Assembly: GCF_001678755.1 (NCBI RefSeq)
Contig: NZ_LZDS01000028.1
Location: forward strand, 62,001-126,000
Source: Acinetobacter gandensis
GTDB lineage: Bacteria > Pseudomonadota > Gammaproteobacteria > Pseudomonadales > Moraxellaceae
Length of the DNA: 64,000 nt
Reading direction: 5' to 3'
Shown here: piece after piece, positions 56,398 through 64,000 of the stretch
Layout: each line of letters begins with the position of its first letter
Numbering within the stretch: position 1 is the stretch's first letter
Translations under genes and position numbers: made by a program
The notes under the pieces: model-generated
What the model was told of the DNA's origin: nothing
The model's database searches: none
Seen by the model: only the letters and a program-made list of their open reading frames with translations

Positions 56398-58221
56398 ATG
56401 ACAAAGCAATGGACGATTCAGGACTGGCGAGAAGCCTATCAATCGGGTCAGATTCAATTAGATGATCTTAAAGCCTATGTTGCAGAGTTGCCGAATGATG
56501 ATCATGCATGGATCAGTATTGCGTCGGTTGAACAAATTCAAGAGCAAATAGTGGCTTTAAAAGTCCTTAATAATGAAGATTTGCCTTTATACGGTATTCC
56601 TTTCGCCGTGAAAGATAATATTGATGTTGCTGGCTTTTATACCACGGCAGCATGTAAAGAAGCCGAATATTTAGCCCAAAATGATGCAACAGTAGTTGAG
56701 AAACTTAAAGCCGCAGGTGCCATTGTTGTCGGTAAAACCAATCTTGATCAATTTGCGACGGGCTTGGTGGGAGTCCGTTCACCCTTTGGCGCAGTCAAAA
56801 ACAGTTTTAATCCTGAATATATCAGTGGCGGTTCGAGTTCAGGATCTGCTGTAAGTGTGGCCAATGGTCAAGTGCCATTTTCACTTGGCACAGATACGGC
56901 AGGCTCTGGTCGCGTACCCGCAGGACATAACAATATTGTCGGTTTGAAACCAACAAAAGGTTGGTTTTCCACGACGGGGTTAATCCCTGCATGTCGAACT
57001 TTAGATGTTATTTCTATATTCGCCTTAAACGTGTCAGACGCATGGCAAGTTGCTCAAATTATGCAAGGTTTTGATACAATTGATGACTATTCACGGCAGC
57101 ATCCGCGTACTGTGCCGACACAATTTTCTAAAGGCAAAATTGCAATACCGAAGCAACTCGAATTTTATGGTGATACAGCATCAGCTGATGCTTTTGCCTT
57201 AGCTATCTCACGCTTGGAAGAATTAGGTTATAGCGTTGAAGCCATTGATTTTAGTGCGTTTAATGAATTGGCAGCAGCTTTGTACAATGATGCGTGGGTG
57301 GCGGAGCGAACTCATGCGGTTGAAAGAATAGTAAAGCGTGAACATACGCATCCGGTTATAGCGAAAATTATTGCTCAAGCAGATGGTTTTGATGCTGTAG
57401 ATACCATGCAAGCAGAATATAAGCGTGCAAATTTGGCACGAGTGATTAATCAATACTTAGCCCCATATGATGCCTTGATGGTGCCAACTGCGCCAACGAT
57501 TTATAAAATTGCAGATGTTGAAGCTGATCCTTTGGTTAAAAATAGCCATATGGGGGCGTATACCAACTTTGTAAATTTTGCAGATTTATCAGCAATTGCA
57601 GTTCCGAATACGATACGTGACGATGGCTTACCAAGTGGCGTGACCTTTATTGCGTCAGCCTGGATGGATCAGGCTTTGGCGAATTTCGCACAAACTTGGC
57701 AAGCTGAAGTGAATTTACCTTTAGGCACATCCAATAAAAAAATTGAAATCCAGTCTCCACGTTCTGACATTTTGAGTTCATCAAATACTGTAAAGCTAGC
57801 GGTTGTTGGTGCGCATTTAACTGGTATGCCACTGAATTTTCAGCTTACAACACGCGGTGGAACATTATTAGAAAAGACCAAAACTGCTGCACATTACAAA
57901 CTTTTTGCACTTAAAAACACCATACCACCAAAACCGGGCTTACAACGAATAGCCAAAGGTGGTCAAGCAATTGAAGTTGAAGTTTGGGATATCCCTGCGG
58001 CATGTTTCGGTGACATTGTTGCGGAAGTTCCAGCACCTCTAGGTATAGGCAATGTAGAACTTGCTGACGGTACTTGGGTGAAAGGCTTTATTTGCGAAGC
58101 TTATGCCTTAGAAAATGCCACAGATATTAGCCACTTTGGTAGTTGGCGCGACTATATCAAATCAATTCAAAGTACCAATACAAAATTCAAATGCAACTGC
58201 ATAGGGGAAGTTATTCAATGA
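56398..58221 (+). CDS. atzF: Allophanate hydrolase
   Basis: 607 residues. An amidase-signature domain (about 1-440) contains the catalytic Lys in VKDNIDVAG and the serine motif GGSSSGSAVSVANGQ, with the nucleophile Ser in TDTAGSGRVPAG. A C-terminal domain (about 460-600) carries LAVVGAHLTGMPLN and VEVWDIPAACFGDIVAEVP, as in AtzF/DUR1,2 hydrolases. It converts allophanate to ammonia and CO2, the last step of guanidine use. ATG 56398 has AGGAG 7 bases upstream. Its stop overlaps the next gene start (ATGA), showing translational coupling to the transporter gene. Confidence 0.93.
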   Translation: MTKQWTIQDWREAYQSGQIQLDDLKAYVAELPNDDHAWISIASVEQIQEQIVALKVLNNEDLPLYGIPFAVKDNIDVAGFYTTAACKEAEYLAQNDATVVEKLKAAGAIVVGKTNLDQFATGLVGVRSPFGAVKNSFNPEYISGGSSSGSAVSVANGQVPFSLGTDTAGSGRVPAGHNNIVGLKPTKGWFSTTGLIPACRTLDVISIFALNVSDAWQVAQIMQGFDTIDDYSRQHPRTVPTQFSKGKIAIPKQLEFYGDTASADAFALAISRLEELGYSVEAIDFSAFNELAAALYNDAWVAERTHAVERIVKREHTHPVIAKIIAQADGFDAVDTMQAEYKRANLARVINQYLAPYDALMVPTAPTIYKIADVEADPLVKNSHMGAYTNFVNFADLSAIAVPNTIRDDGLPSGVTFIASAWMDQALANFAQTWQAEVNLPLGTSNKKIEIQSPRSDILSSSNTVKLAVVGAHLTGMPLNFQLTTRGGTLLEKTKTAAHYKLFALKNTIPPKPGLQRIAKGGQAIEVEVWDIPAACFGDIVAEVPAPLGIGNVELADGTWVKGFICEAYALENATDISHFGSWRDYIKSIQSTNTKFKCNCIGEVIQ

Positions 58222-59240
58222 TTAAGAAAGCCTGTTTATCAGCATCAATATGCTGCGCTATTTTCTTGAGTGGATGTGACAATACGGCCAAGATTCCTGA
58301 GCCAAGTGATAAAGCACAGGGGAGTCTGAATACTAAGCCGATTACTATTGGGTATAGTGATTGGCCGGGTTGGGTGGCTTGGCAAGTGGCAATTGAAAAA
58401 GGCTTTTTAAAAGAAGCAGGTGTCAACGTCGATTTTAAATGGTTCGATTATTCTGCCTCAATCAATGCTTTTTCAGCAAATCAGCTGGATGCAGTGTCTG
58501 TTTCGAACGGAGATAACTTGGTGATTGCTTCTGGTGGCACTAAAGGTATCATGATTATGGCAACCGATTATTCTGCCGGTAATGATGTGATTATTGCTAA
58601 AAATGGCATTAACTCTGTGGCGGATTTGAAAGGTAAATCGATTGCGGTTGAAAAAGGTTTGGTGGATCATTTGCTCTTAGCGACAGCTTTAGATGATGCC
58701 AAAATTCCTGCATCGGATGTGACGCTAGTCAACTCAATGACCAATGAACTTCCACAAGTTTTTAACAGTCCAGATGTAGCAGCAGTTGCTGTGTGGCAAC
58801 CCGTGGCTAATCAAGCACTCAAAGCGGTGGCCGGTTCTAAAATTATTTATAGTTCAAAAGATAAGCCGGGGCTGATTTACGATACTTTGACCGTCAATAT
58901 GACACATTTATCGACACATAAAGAAGAATGGAAAAAGATCATTCAAGTGTGGGATAAAACCGTGAAATTTATTAATGATCCTGCAACGCATGATGAAGCC
59001 GTCAAAATTATGGCCAACAAAGTCGGGGTTGATCCAAAAGCCTACGAGCAATTTATAGGTGGGACGCATTTATTAGATTTAGAAGCAAATAAAAAGGCTT
59101 TTACCAAAGGTACGGGCTTTGATTCTATTTATGGCTCAAGCTACCACGTCAATGAGTTCAACTTTAAAAATGGTGTTTACACCAACAAGGTGGATGTCGA
59201 TGGTGTGATCTATCCTGAATTAGTATCAACTTTACCATAA
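58218..59240 (+). CDS. ABC transporter substrate-binding lipoprotein (NMT1/SsuA-like), copy 1
   Basis: 340 residues. Lipoprotein signal with lipobox LSGC, then an NMT1/THI5-like periplasmic binding fold: ITIGYSDWPGWVAWQVAIEKG, DAVSVSNGDNLVIASGG, and LLDLEANKKAFTKGTGFDSIYG. Binding proteins of this type accompany urea carboxylase/guanidine genes and take up small nitrogen compounds. It is translationally coupled to atzF. ATPase and permease are not beside it; an ATPase tail of the matching type lies at the right edge on the other strand. Confidence 0.87.
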   Translation: MIKKACLSASICCAIFLSGCDNTAKIPEPSDKAQGSLNTKPITIGYSDWPGWVAWQVAIEKGFLKEAGVNVDFKWFDYSASINAFSANQLDAVSVSNGDNLVIASGGTKGIMIMATDYSAGNDVIIAKNGINSVADLKGKSIAVEKGLVDHLLLATALDDAKIPASDVTLVNSMTNELPQVFNSPDVAAVAVWQPVANQALKAVAGSKIIYSSKDKPGLIYDTLTVNMTHLSTHKEEWKKIIQVWDKTVKFINDPATHDEAVKIMANKVGVDPKAYEQFIGGTHLLDLEANKKAFTKGTGFDSIYGSSYHVNEFNFKNGVYTNKVDVDGVIYPELVSTLP

Positions 59241-59247
59241 TGTTTTG

Positions 59248-59277
59248 AAGGCTTTTCCATGTGAAAAGCCTTTTTTT
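59248..59277 (+). terminator. Terminator between the two binding-protein genes
   Basis: AAGGCTTTTC pairs with GAAAAGCCTT around CATGT, followed by seven T. It should reduce expression of the downstream copy from the operon promoter. Confidence 0.8.
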
Positions 59278-59292
59278 GTTTAGGGGGCCTGT

Positions 59293-60318
59293 ATGTTTAA
59301 AAAATTATCTCTTTCTGTTTTGATTGCTTCAAGTTTATTACTGGTGGGTTGTAGTAAATCTTCAGACTCCACATCTGAAGCCAATACAACAAGTCAAAGT
59401 TCTGCACCAATTCGCATCGCTTATAGCGAATGGCCAGGTTCCCTGGCTTGGGAAGTTGCCAAATCCAAAGGTTGGTTTGAAGATGCAGGGCTTAATGTCC
59501 AACTTGAATGGTTCTCAGACTATAATGCATCCATTCAAGCCTTCTTAGCAGGCAAAATTGATGGAGCAAGTGTCGCAAATGGCGATAACTTTATGCTGTC
59601 ATCGCAGGGGGTAAATGGCAGTATTATTTTGGTCAACAGTATGTCGACAGGTAATGACATTATCATTGCCAAGCCGGGGATTGAATCAGTTAAAGATCTT
59701 GCAGGCAAAACCGTTGCCTTTGAAAAAGGTTTGGTGAGTGAATTGTTCTTTACCACAGCCATGGAAAATGAAGGACAAGACCCTAGTAAAGTTAAAGTTG
59801 TGAATGCTGTAACCCAAGAACTGTCGCAAGTATTCAATACTCCAGGGATTGATGCGATTACGCTGTGGCATCCTTTCGGTTTACAAGCACTTAAAGCTGT
59901 TCCCGGTTCTAAAGTGATTTATGACTCGAGTAAAACACCGGGCCTTATTTATGATGTGTTGTCTGTAAACTTACCAAATATTGAAAAACGTAAAGATGAT
60001 TGGACCAAATTGGTGGTGGTTTGGGACAAAGTCGTGAAATACCTTGAAGACCCTGCAACCCGTGCCGATGGCATTAAAATCATGGCAAATCGTGCTGATA
60101 TTCAACCTGAACAGCTCGAAAATTTAATGGCCGGTACAACCTTACTTGATTTAGAGGATAACAAAAAAGTATTTACCAAAGGTGACGGTTTCGATTCACT
60201 GTATGGTTCATCTTATAACGTGAATGAATTTAATATGCGTGTCGGGATTTATTCAGACAGCCCTAAGGTTGAAAATACCATCTATCCACATTTAGTGAAC
60301 AATGCCAAAGCTGAATAA
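59293..60318 (+). CDS. ABC transporter substrate-binding lipoprotein, copy 2
   Basis: 341 residues, lipobox LVGC. It is a clear paralogue of copy 1: IRIAYSEWPGSLAWEVAKSKG, GASVANGDNFMLSSQG and TLLDLEDNKKVFTKGDGFDSLYG line up along the whole length. A tandem duplication that has diverged suggests a different ligand or affinity. A good ribosome site (AGGGGG) precedes the ATG, but a terminator separates it from copy 1 and no separate promoter was recognised. Confidence 0.87.
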   Translation: MFKKLSLSVLIASSLLLVGCSKSSDSTSEANTTSQSSAPIRIAYSEWPGSLAWEVAKSKGWFEDAGLNVQLEWFSDYNASIQAFLAGKIDGASVANGDNFMLSSQGVNGSIILVNSMSTGNDIIIAKPGIESVKDLAGKTVAFEKGLVSELFFTTAMENEGQDPSKVKVVNAVTQELSQVFNTPGIDAITLWHPFGLQALKAVPGSKVIYDSSKTPGLIYDVLSVNLPNIEKRKDDWTKLVVVWDKVVKYLEDPATRADGIKIMANRADIQPEQLENLMAGTTLLDLEDNKKVFTKGDGFDSLYGSSYNVNEFNMRVGIYSDSPKVENTIYPHLVNNAKAE

Positions 60319-60343
60319 ATCTTTAATATAAAAAATGTAAAAT

Positions 60344-60371
60344 AAAAAAGGGCTATTAAAGCCCTTTTTTA
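60344..60371. terminator. Bidirectional terminator between convergent operons
   Basis: AAAAAAGGGCT and AGCCCTTTTTT pair around ATTAA. It serves both the binding-protein gene and the convergent propeller gene. Confidence 0.85.
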
Positions 60372-60396
60372 TTGTGTTTAGTTTTTGGTAATGTTC

Positions 60397-61296
60397 TTAG
60401 GCTTTAATCACCCACATTTTTTCAACATCATGTGCGCTAATCCATAAGTGTTCACCGCATTGCGTCACAGCACCACTTCCAGTATCTGCGTCTGCAGTGA
60501 TCTGTCTTATAATTTTACCCGAAATATAATCAATTTCGATTAAAAGTAAATGTGTCGTTCTTACCCACAGCCGATGATTCGAAGCAAAAATATCGCCACC
60601 ATCACCACACGCTAATTCAGGTAGTTGAATCGTTTGGACACATTTACAGGTCACAGCATCAATTTTTGAGACTGTTCCATTTTTTTGATTCAAACTAAAT
60701 ACATATTGATTATTTGCAGTAATAAACCAAGGTGTTTCATCCACAGTTATGCAATGGGTCACTTGATTTAAAATGGGGTCGATACTCTGAATAGAAGCAT
60801 GTTGGGTATTGCTCAGCCAAATTAAACCTGCGCCAAAACAGACATTGTATGAACCGGGTAAGACTTCAATATGCGTTTCAATACGACCGCTACAAGGGCT
60901 AATTTTGGTCAGTAAACCTTCTGCTGACATCACCCAAATGGCATCGTGAGAAGCGGCCAAACTAAATTCACCCGTTAAGTCAGCAAGTCCTGTCGGTATA
61001 ATTGCTAAAATTTCATTACTGATTTGATCTATTTTATAAATGGACTGATTTTCAAGACTCGCCACCCAAACAGCTGAAAATGCACATACAGGAATGCCTG
61101 CAGCTTTAGGCACTGAAATTTCAGCCACGACGGCTTCATGCTGTGCACAGTATTTTTGCAAGACATCTTGATTGGTTGCCCAAATATAACGTCCATTACT
61201 GGCCATAAAATCCACAAAACCCGCAACTTGGCGGGTTTGTAAGGCAACCTGTTTTATGGAAAATTTATTAGAACCAATGACAGCAGCATTATTCAT
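60397..61296 (-). CDS. Beta-propeller repeat protein (YVTN-like)
   Basis: 299 residues made of repeated four-stranded blades; recurring units are GRYIWATNQ, AVWVASLENQSIYKID, AIWVMSAEGLLTKI, LIWLSNTQHASIQSID, YVFSLNQKNGTVSKID, RLWVRTTHLLLIEID and HLWISAHD. No signal peptide is seen, so it is probably cytoplasmic. No catalytic motif is recognised. Its start overlaps the alcohol dehydrogenase stop (ATGA), so it is the last gene of the right-hand minus-strand operon. Role unknown. Confidence 0.75.
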   Translation of the reverse strand: MNNAAVIGSNKFSIKQVALQTRQVAGFVDFMASNGRYIWATNQDVLQKYCAQHEAVVAEISVPKAAGIPVCAFSAVWVASLENQSIYKIDQISNEILAIIPTGLADLTGEFSLAASHDAIWVMSAEGLLTKISPCSGRIETHIEVLPGSYNVCFGAGLIWLSNTQHASIQSIDPILNQVTHCITVDETPWFITANNQYVFSLNQKNGTVSKIDAVTCKCVQTIQLPELACGDGGDIFASNHRLWVRTTHLLLIEIDYISGKIIRQITADADTGSGAVTQCGEHLWISAHDVEKMWVIKA

Positions 61297-62306
61297 ACAT
61301 GTAGCTCCTGCATATTGAGCACTGCACGATAGCGCAGTTCGCCTTGACGTAATTTTTCAATTGCATCGTTGACTTTAGATACCGGAAACTCCTCAACCCA
61401 AGGTTGAATATGATGCCGTGCACAGAAATCGAGCAGTTGGTGCATCGCCAAAGGCGTACCTGTCGGTGAACCCGTAAGGCTAATTTGCTGGTCAATCAAC
61501 TGAAAGCTTGAGATTTGAATTGGTGCTTCAACCAAACCGATCACATGAAATTTTCCTTCGGGTGCGAGCAAACGAATATAAGCTTCCCAATCTAAGGTTT
61601 GATTTACAGTATTGACAATAAGGTCAAAGGATTGCGGGGCGATGTCATTTAAATGGATTGAAGACAGAACTTGATCCGCGCCTAGTTTTTTTAATTCCTC
61701 AAACTTTGCAGGGTTTGAGCTAAATGCCGTGACTTTACAACCCCACGCCTTATAAAGTTGAACTGCAATATGGCCCAAACCACCAATACCAATCACTGCA
61801 ACATGATGAATGCCTTGAATGCCATGTTGTAATAAGGGGCTAAATACAGTAAGTCCACCACAGAGCAAAGGACCTGCAGTTTTTAAATCCAGATCTTCAG
61901 GAATAGGAATGACCCAAGGGGCTTGTGCACGTACATGACTGGCAAAACCACCATGACGTCCAACAATGGTCGCTTCAGATTGTTTACAAAGATGTGACTT
62001 GGCAGATAAACAAGGATGACAGGTTTGACAATTGCCTGATTGCCAGCCTAAACCCACGGTTTGTCCTAATGTTAAATGTGTAACAGTAGAACCAAGTTTT
62101 GAAATACGTCCAATCACTTCATGACCGGGTACAAAAGGATATTGTGTTTGTTGCCAATCATTATCCAACATCGAAAGGTCTGAGTGGCATAAACCACAGT
62201 AAATCACCTCAATTTCAATCTCATCTGCTTTAAGTTCTTCAAACTCAAACTGATAAGGCTGAAGTGCTTGTTTAGGCGAATATGCTGCATAAGCAGAAAC
62301 AGGCAT
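61293..62306 (-). CDS. Zinc-dependent alcohol dehydrogenase (YahK/cinnamyl type)
   Basis: 337 residues. The catalytic zinc site is YCGLCHSDLSM and GHEVIGR, structural zinc CQTCHPCLSAKSHLC and cofactor loop GIGGLGHIAVQLYKA; GWQSGNC is typical of NADP(H)-preferring YahK-like aldehyde reductases. It probably interconverts an aldehyde and an alcohol. Ribosome site GGGAGAA before the ATG, which lies 3 bases after the oxygenase stop. Operon position suggests it handles the oxygenase product. Confidence 0.88.
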   Translation of the reverse strand: MPVSAYAAYSPKQALQPYQFEFEELKADEIEIEVIYCGLCHSDLSMLDNDWQQTQYPFVPGHEVIGRISKLGSTVTHLTLGQTVGLGWQSGNCQTCHPCLSAKSHLCKQSEATIVGRHGGFASHVRAQAPWVIPIPEDLDLKTAGPLLCGGLTVFSPLLQHGIQGIHHVAVIGIGGLGHIAVQLYKAWGCKVTAFSSNPAKFEELKKLGADQVLSSIHLNDIAPQSFDLIVNTVNQTLDWEAYIRLLAPEGKFHVIGLVEAPIQISSFQLIDQQISLTGSPTGTPLAMHQLLDFCARHHIQPWVEEFPVSKVNDAIEKLRQGELRYRAVLNMQELHV

Positions 62307-62309
62307 TTA

Positions 62310-63386
62310 TTATTCTCCCAAGTCATCGTAATTATGTTTCCCAAAATGAACATTGGGACCTGTGAGTTGAATCTCGCCACGTTTGACCATTTCACGCATA
62401 TAGACAAAGCCTTGCGCACTGACCTCAAATAAATGTTGTCCTGCAATCACGGGTGGGTATTTTTCTAATGCTTCAGCTGTTGCAAATTGAGGGAGTGGTT
62501 TAATTTCCACATCATAGTCACAGGCAAAGAACAGTGGAAATGAATAACGCTCATCACGAACTTTACGGACACGGTGTGACGTTGCTGTAAAACGACCACC
62601 ACTTAAGGCTTCAATCATGTCGCCAATATTCACCACAAAAGTATCTTCAATCGGTGGTGCATCAATCCATTCACCTTTTGAGTTTACGACTTCAAGCCCA
62701 GGTGCGGTTGGTAGTAAAATGGTAAACAGCTCCATGTCTGTATGTGCGCCAAATCCCAAAATGTCTTCAGCGTCGAGATCATGTGGATAATGCATTAAAC
62801 GTAATTGGGAGGTTGGGCGAGTCACTAAACGATTTAGCGCATCGGGTTCAAGTTGCAGTGCCAGCTCAAAACCACGCAATAGCACACGTCCGAGTGCAAT
62901 TACATCGGCATAATAAGTACTAATATCTTCTTTAAAATTCGGTAAGTCTGCCCAAACGTTTGAACCATGCATGGGTTTATTGGCAATCACATCGGGGTCG
63001 TTATCAGGTAAATCCCAACTCAGATCAAAGGCTTCTTTATTGTCTGTTTTGTTTGGAAGATCAGCTAAATCAGGACGGTCGATTGCTTCCACACGCTCTT
63101 CACCCGGTGGCACATAACCACGGTGTTTAATACCGAACTTGCCTGCGTAATATTGCATTTTTTCTTCAAGTGGTAAGGCAAAAAATGCTTTGGCTTGCGC
63201 TTGTAATGCTTCAATATGTGCTTTGGGAATTCGATGACCTTTAATATATAAGAAACCTACATGCTCGGCTGCTTTGCCAAGCACATGCGCGACACGTTGT
63301 TGATTATTAGGGTCAGCACTATATAACCCTGAAATATCAATCACAGGAATTTCACTAAAATCTTTCTCAATACTTTGAATGCTCAT
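62310..63386 (-). CDS. 2-oxoglutarate/Fe(II) oxygenase, isopenicillin N synthase family
   Basis: 358 residues. The N-terminal DIOX_N-type region starts IPVIDISGLY; the catalytic jelly roll has the iron ligands in GAHTDMELFTILL (His, Asp) and ATSHRVRKV (His), and the 2-oxoglutarate-binding RYSFPLF. Family members include ethylene-forming enzyme and homoarginine 6-hydroxylase, which release guanidine from arginine-like substrates. Given the guanidine locus next door, a guanidino compound is a reasonable but unproven substrate. ATG 63386 has a GGGGGT ribosome site; the GTG at 63407 is not used. Confidence 0.85.
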   Translation of the reverse strand: MSIQSIEKDFSEIPVIDISGLYSADPNNQQRVAHVLGKAAEHVGFLYIKGHRIPKAHIEALQAQAKAFFALPLEEKMQYYAGKFGIKHRGYVPPGEERVEAIDRPDLADLPNKTDNKEAFDLSWDLPDNDPDVIANKPMHGSNVWADLPNFKEDISTYYADVIALGRVLLRGFELALQLEPDALNRLVTRPTSQLRLMHYPHDLDAEDILGFGAHTDMELFTILLPTAPGLEVVNSKGEWIDAPPIEDTFVVNIGDMIEALSGGRFTATSHRVRKVRDERYSFPLFFACDYDVEIKPLPQFATAEALEKYPPVIAGQHLFEVSAQGFVYMREMVKRGEIQLTGPNVHFGKHNYDDLGE

Positions 63387-63455
63387 ATTACCCCCAAATA
63401 TAGACACACCTGTTGTGGAAAATTTCGCGTGCCTAAGGACTTAAATTAATTCATG

Positions 63456-63785
63456 TTAAATTTCGGTACTGTTTGAAAATACATTAATAATGATGATGCC
63501 TAGCACCATAAAGGACAGGCCAATCAAGGCAGCATTATCAAGTTGCTGTTTATAGAAAACCCAACCAATACATGAAATTAGAATGATGCCTGCACCAGAC
63601 CAAAGGGCATAGGTAATGCCTACGGGAATGGTTTTCATAGTCAATGCCAAAAAGTAGATGGCAACCAAATAACCCAATACTGTGATGCTAGATGGAATCC
63701 ACTGGGTAAAACCATTCGATGCCTTTAATGCTGAAGTTGCAATGACTTCAGCAACAATCGCAATCATCAAGTACATATATGCCAT
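63456..63785 (-). CDS. abeS: SMR family transporter, EmrE/AbeS-like
   Basis: 109 residues with four membrane helices. The essential Glu is in IVAEVIATSALKASNGFT (Glu14) and helix 3 reads TYALWSGAGIILIS, which matches the EmrE/Qac subtype and Acinetobacter AbeS rather than the Gdx guanidinium exporters. It would export hydrophobic cations in exchange for protons. It starts 9 bases after the stop of an ABC ATPase gene (AGAGGA ribosome site) and lies 69 bases before the oxygenase start, so it belongs to the same operon. Symbol by resemblance. Confidence 0.85.
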   Translation of the reverse strand: MAYMYLMIAIVAEVIATSALKASNGFTQWIPSSITVLGYLVAIYFLALTMKTIPVGITYALWSGAGIILISCIGWVFYKQQLDNAALIGLSFMVLGIIIINVFSNSTEI

Positions 63786-63794
63786 ATTGTCCTC

Positions 63795-64000
63795 TTATTT
63801 TTGTGAGCTGACTTTGGTCATACGCGGAATGACTGGTAATTCTGCCAGTGCAGGATCTAGTTCGTCTTCATCAGCATGGACTAAATAATCCACACGCTGA
63901 CGCAGTTTCTTAAACTCGGGTGTCAACATCACCTCAGCATCACGCGGGCGGGGTAAATCAACTTCAATAATTTCTTTAATTTCGCCGGGATTGGCTTTTA
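63795..64000 (-). CDS. C-terminal end of an ABC transporter ATP-binding protein (cut by window edge)
   Basis: About 67 residues in frame to a TAA at 63795-63797. The start of the visible part, PGEIKEIIEVDLPRPRDAEV, followed by MLTPEFKKLRQRVDYL, matches the C-terminal tail of NitT/TauT/SsuB-type ATPases, the usual partner of NMT1/SsuA-like binding proteins. The rest of the gene and presumably a permease lie to the right of the window. It is the natural partner of the two orphan binding proteins at 58-60 kb. Confidence 0.75.
   Translation of the reverse strand, partial: KANPGEIKEIIEVDLPRPRDAEVMLTPEFKKLRQRVDYLVHADEDELDPALAELPVIPRMTKVSSQK

Noticed and set aside
63456..63785. Calling the SMR protein a Gdx guanidinium exporter from context
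   Set aside because: Helix 3 carries the EmrE/Qac-type WSGAGIILIS motif rather than the Gdx pattern, so sequence overrides the tempting context.

Overview
The window reads as chromosomal DNA of an Acinetobacter species. The evidence is low-GC coding sequence, an AbeS-type SMR pump, PilU, CopA/CueR, SstT, DUF2058 and acyl-CoA desaturase genes of the kind usual in that genus, and short intergenic regions closed by strong A/T-flanked terminators. This is inferred from gene content and composition; no database was consulted.

Layout. 1-12.3 kb: lipid and general metabolism (two membrane desaturases, one with its ferredoxin-NAD(P)H reductase; a Fes-like esterase with a Fur-box-like site; GDSL esterase; uracil-DNA glycosylase family protein; PLD lipoprotein; glutathione-dependent formaldehyde dehydrogenase). 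12.4-14.0 kb: an ABC-F ATPase split by one in-frame stop codon. 14.3-15.8 kb: a DAHP synthase gene preceded by a transcription attenuator with an aromatic leader peptide, followed by a second aromatic-rich leader ORF after the terminator. 16-31 kb: PilU, MFS transporter, GcvH, AraC regulator, MaoC, ABC exporter, diguanylate cyclase, MscS channel, orphan ParA, SstT and SulP. 31.2-37 kb: ArsR/cysK, then a copper module (copA with three HMA domains, cueR, small chaperone) with two 19-bp-spacer CueR-type promoters. 37-43 kb: a TetR regulator and an acyl-CoA dehydrogenase, thiolase and CoA-transferase set. 43-45.9 kb: HAD hydrolase, LysR regulator and DMT transporter.

45.9-64 kb is a guanidine-nitrogen locus. 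Two NtrC-type enhancers and a sigma54 -24/-12 promoter precede a guanidine-I (ykkC) riboswitch, then two DUF1989 carboxyguanidine deiminase subunits and a biotin-dependent guanidine/urea carboxylase. A second sigma54 promoter drives a 38-residue ORF, a NikR-like regulator that has lost most nickel ligands, allophanate hydrolase (AtzF), and two tandem NMT1/SsuA-type binding lipoproteins. The predicted route is guanidine to carboxyguanidine to allophanate to ammonia plus CO2. On the opposite strand an operon enters from the right edge: ABC ATPase C-terminus, SMR transporter, 2-oxoglutarate/Fe(II) oxygenase, zinc alcohol dehydrogenase and a beta-propeller protein. It could import and open larger guanidino compounds (inference).

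A Thoeris anti-phage system (ThsA SIR2-SLOG plus two different TIR proteins) and a broken toxin-antitoxin remnant lie between the two guanidine-catabolic operons.

The observations that look least described are the tandem aromatic leaders before DAHP synthase, the nickel-blind NikR-like regulator with its palindromic site downstream of a sigma54 promoter, and the oxygenase/ADH/propeller/SMR operon beside guanidine catabolism.
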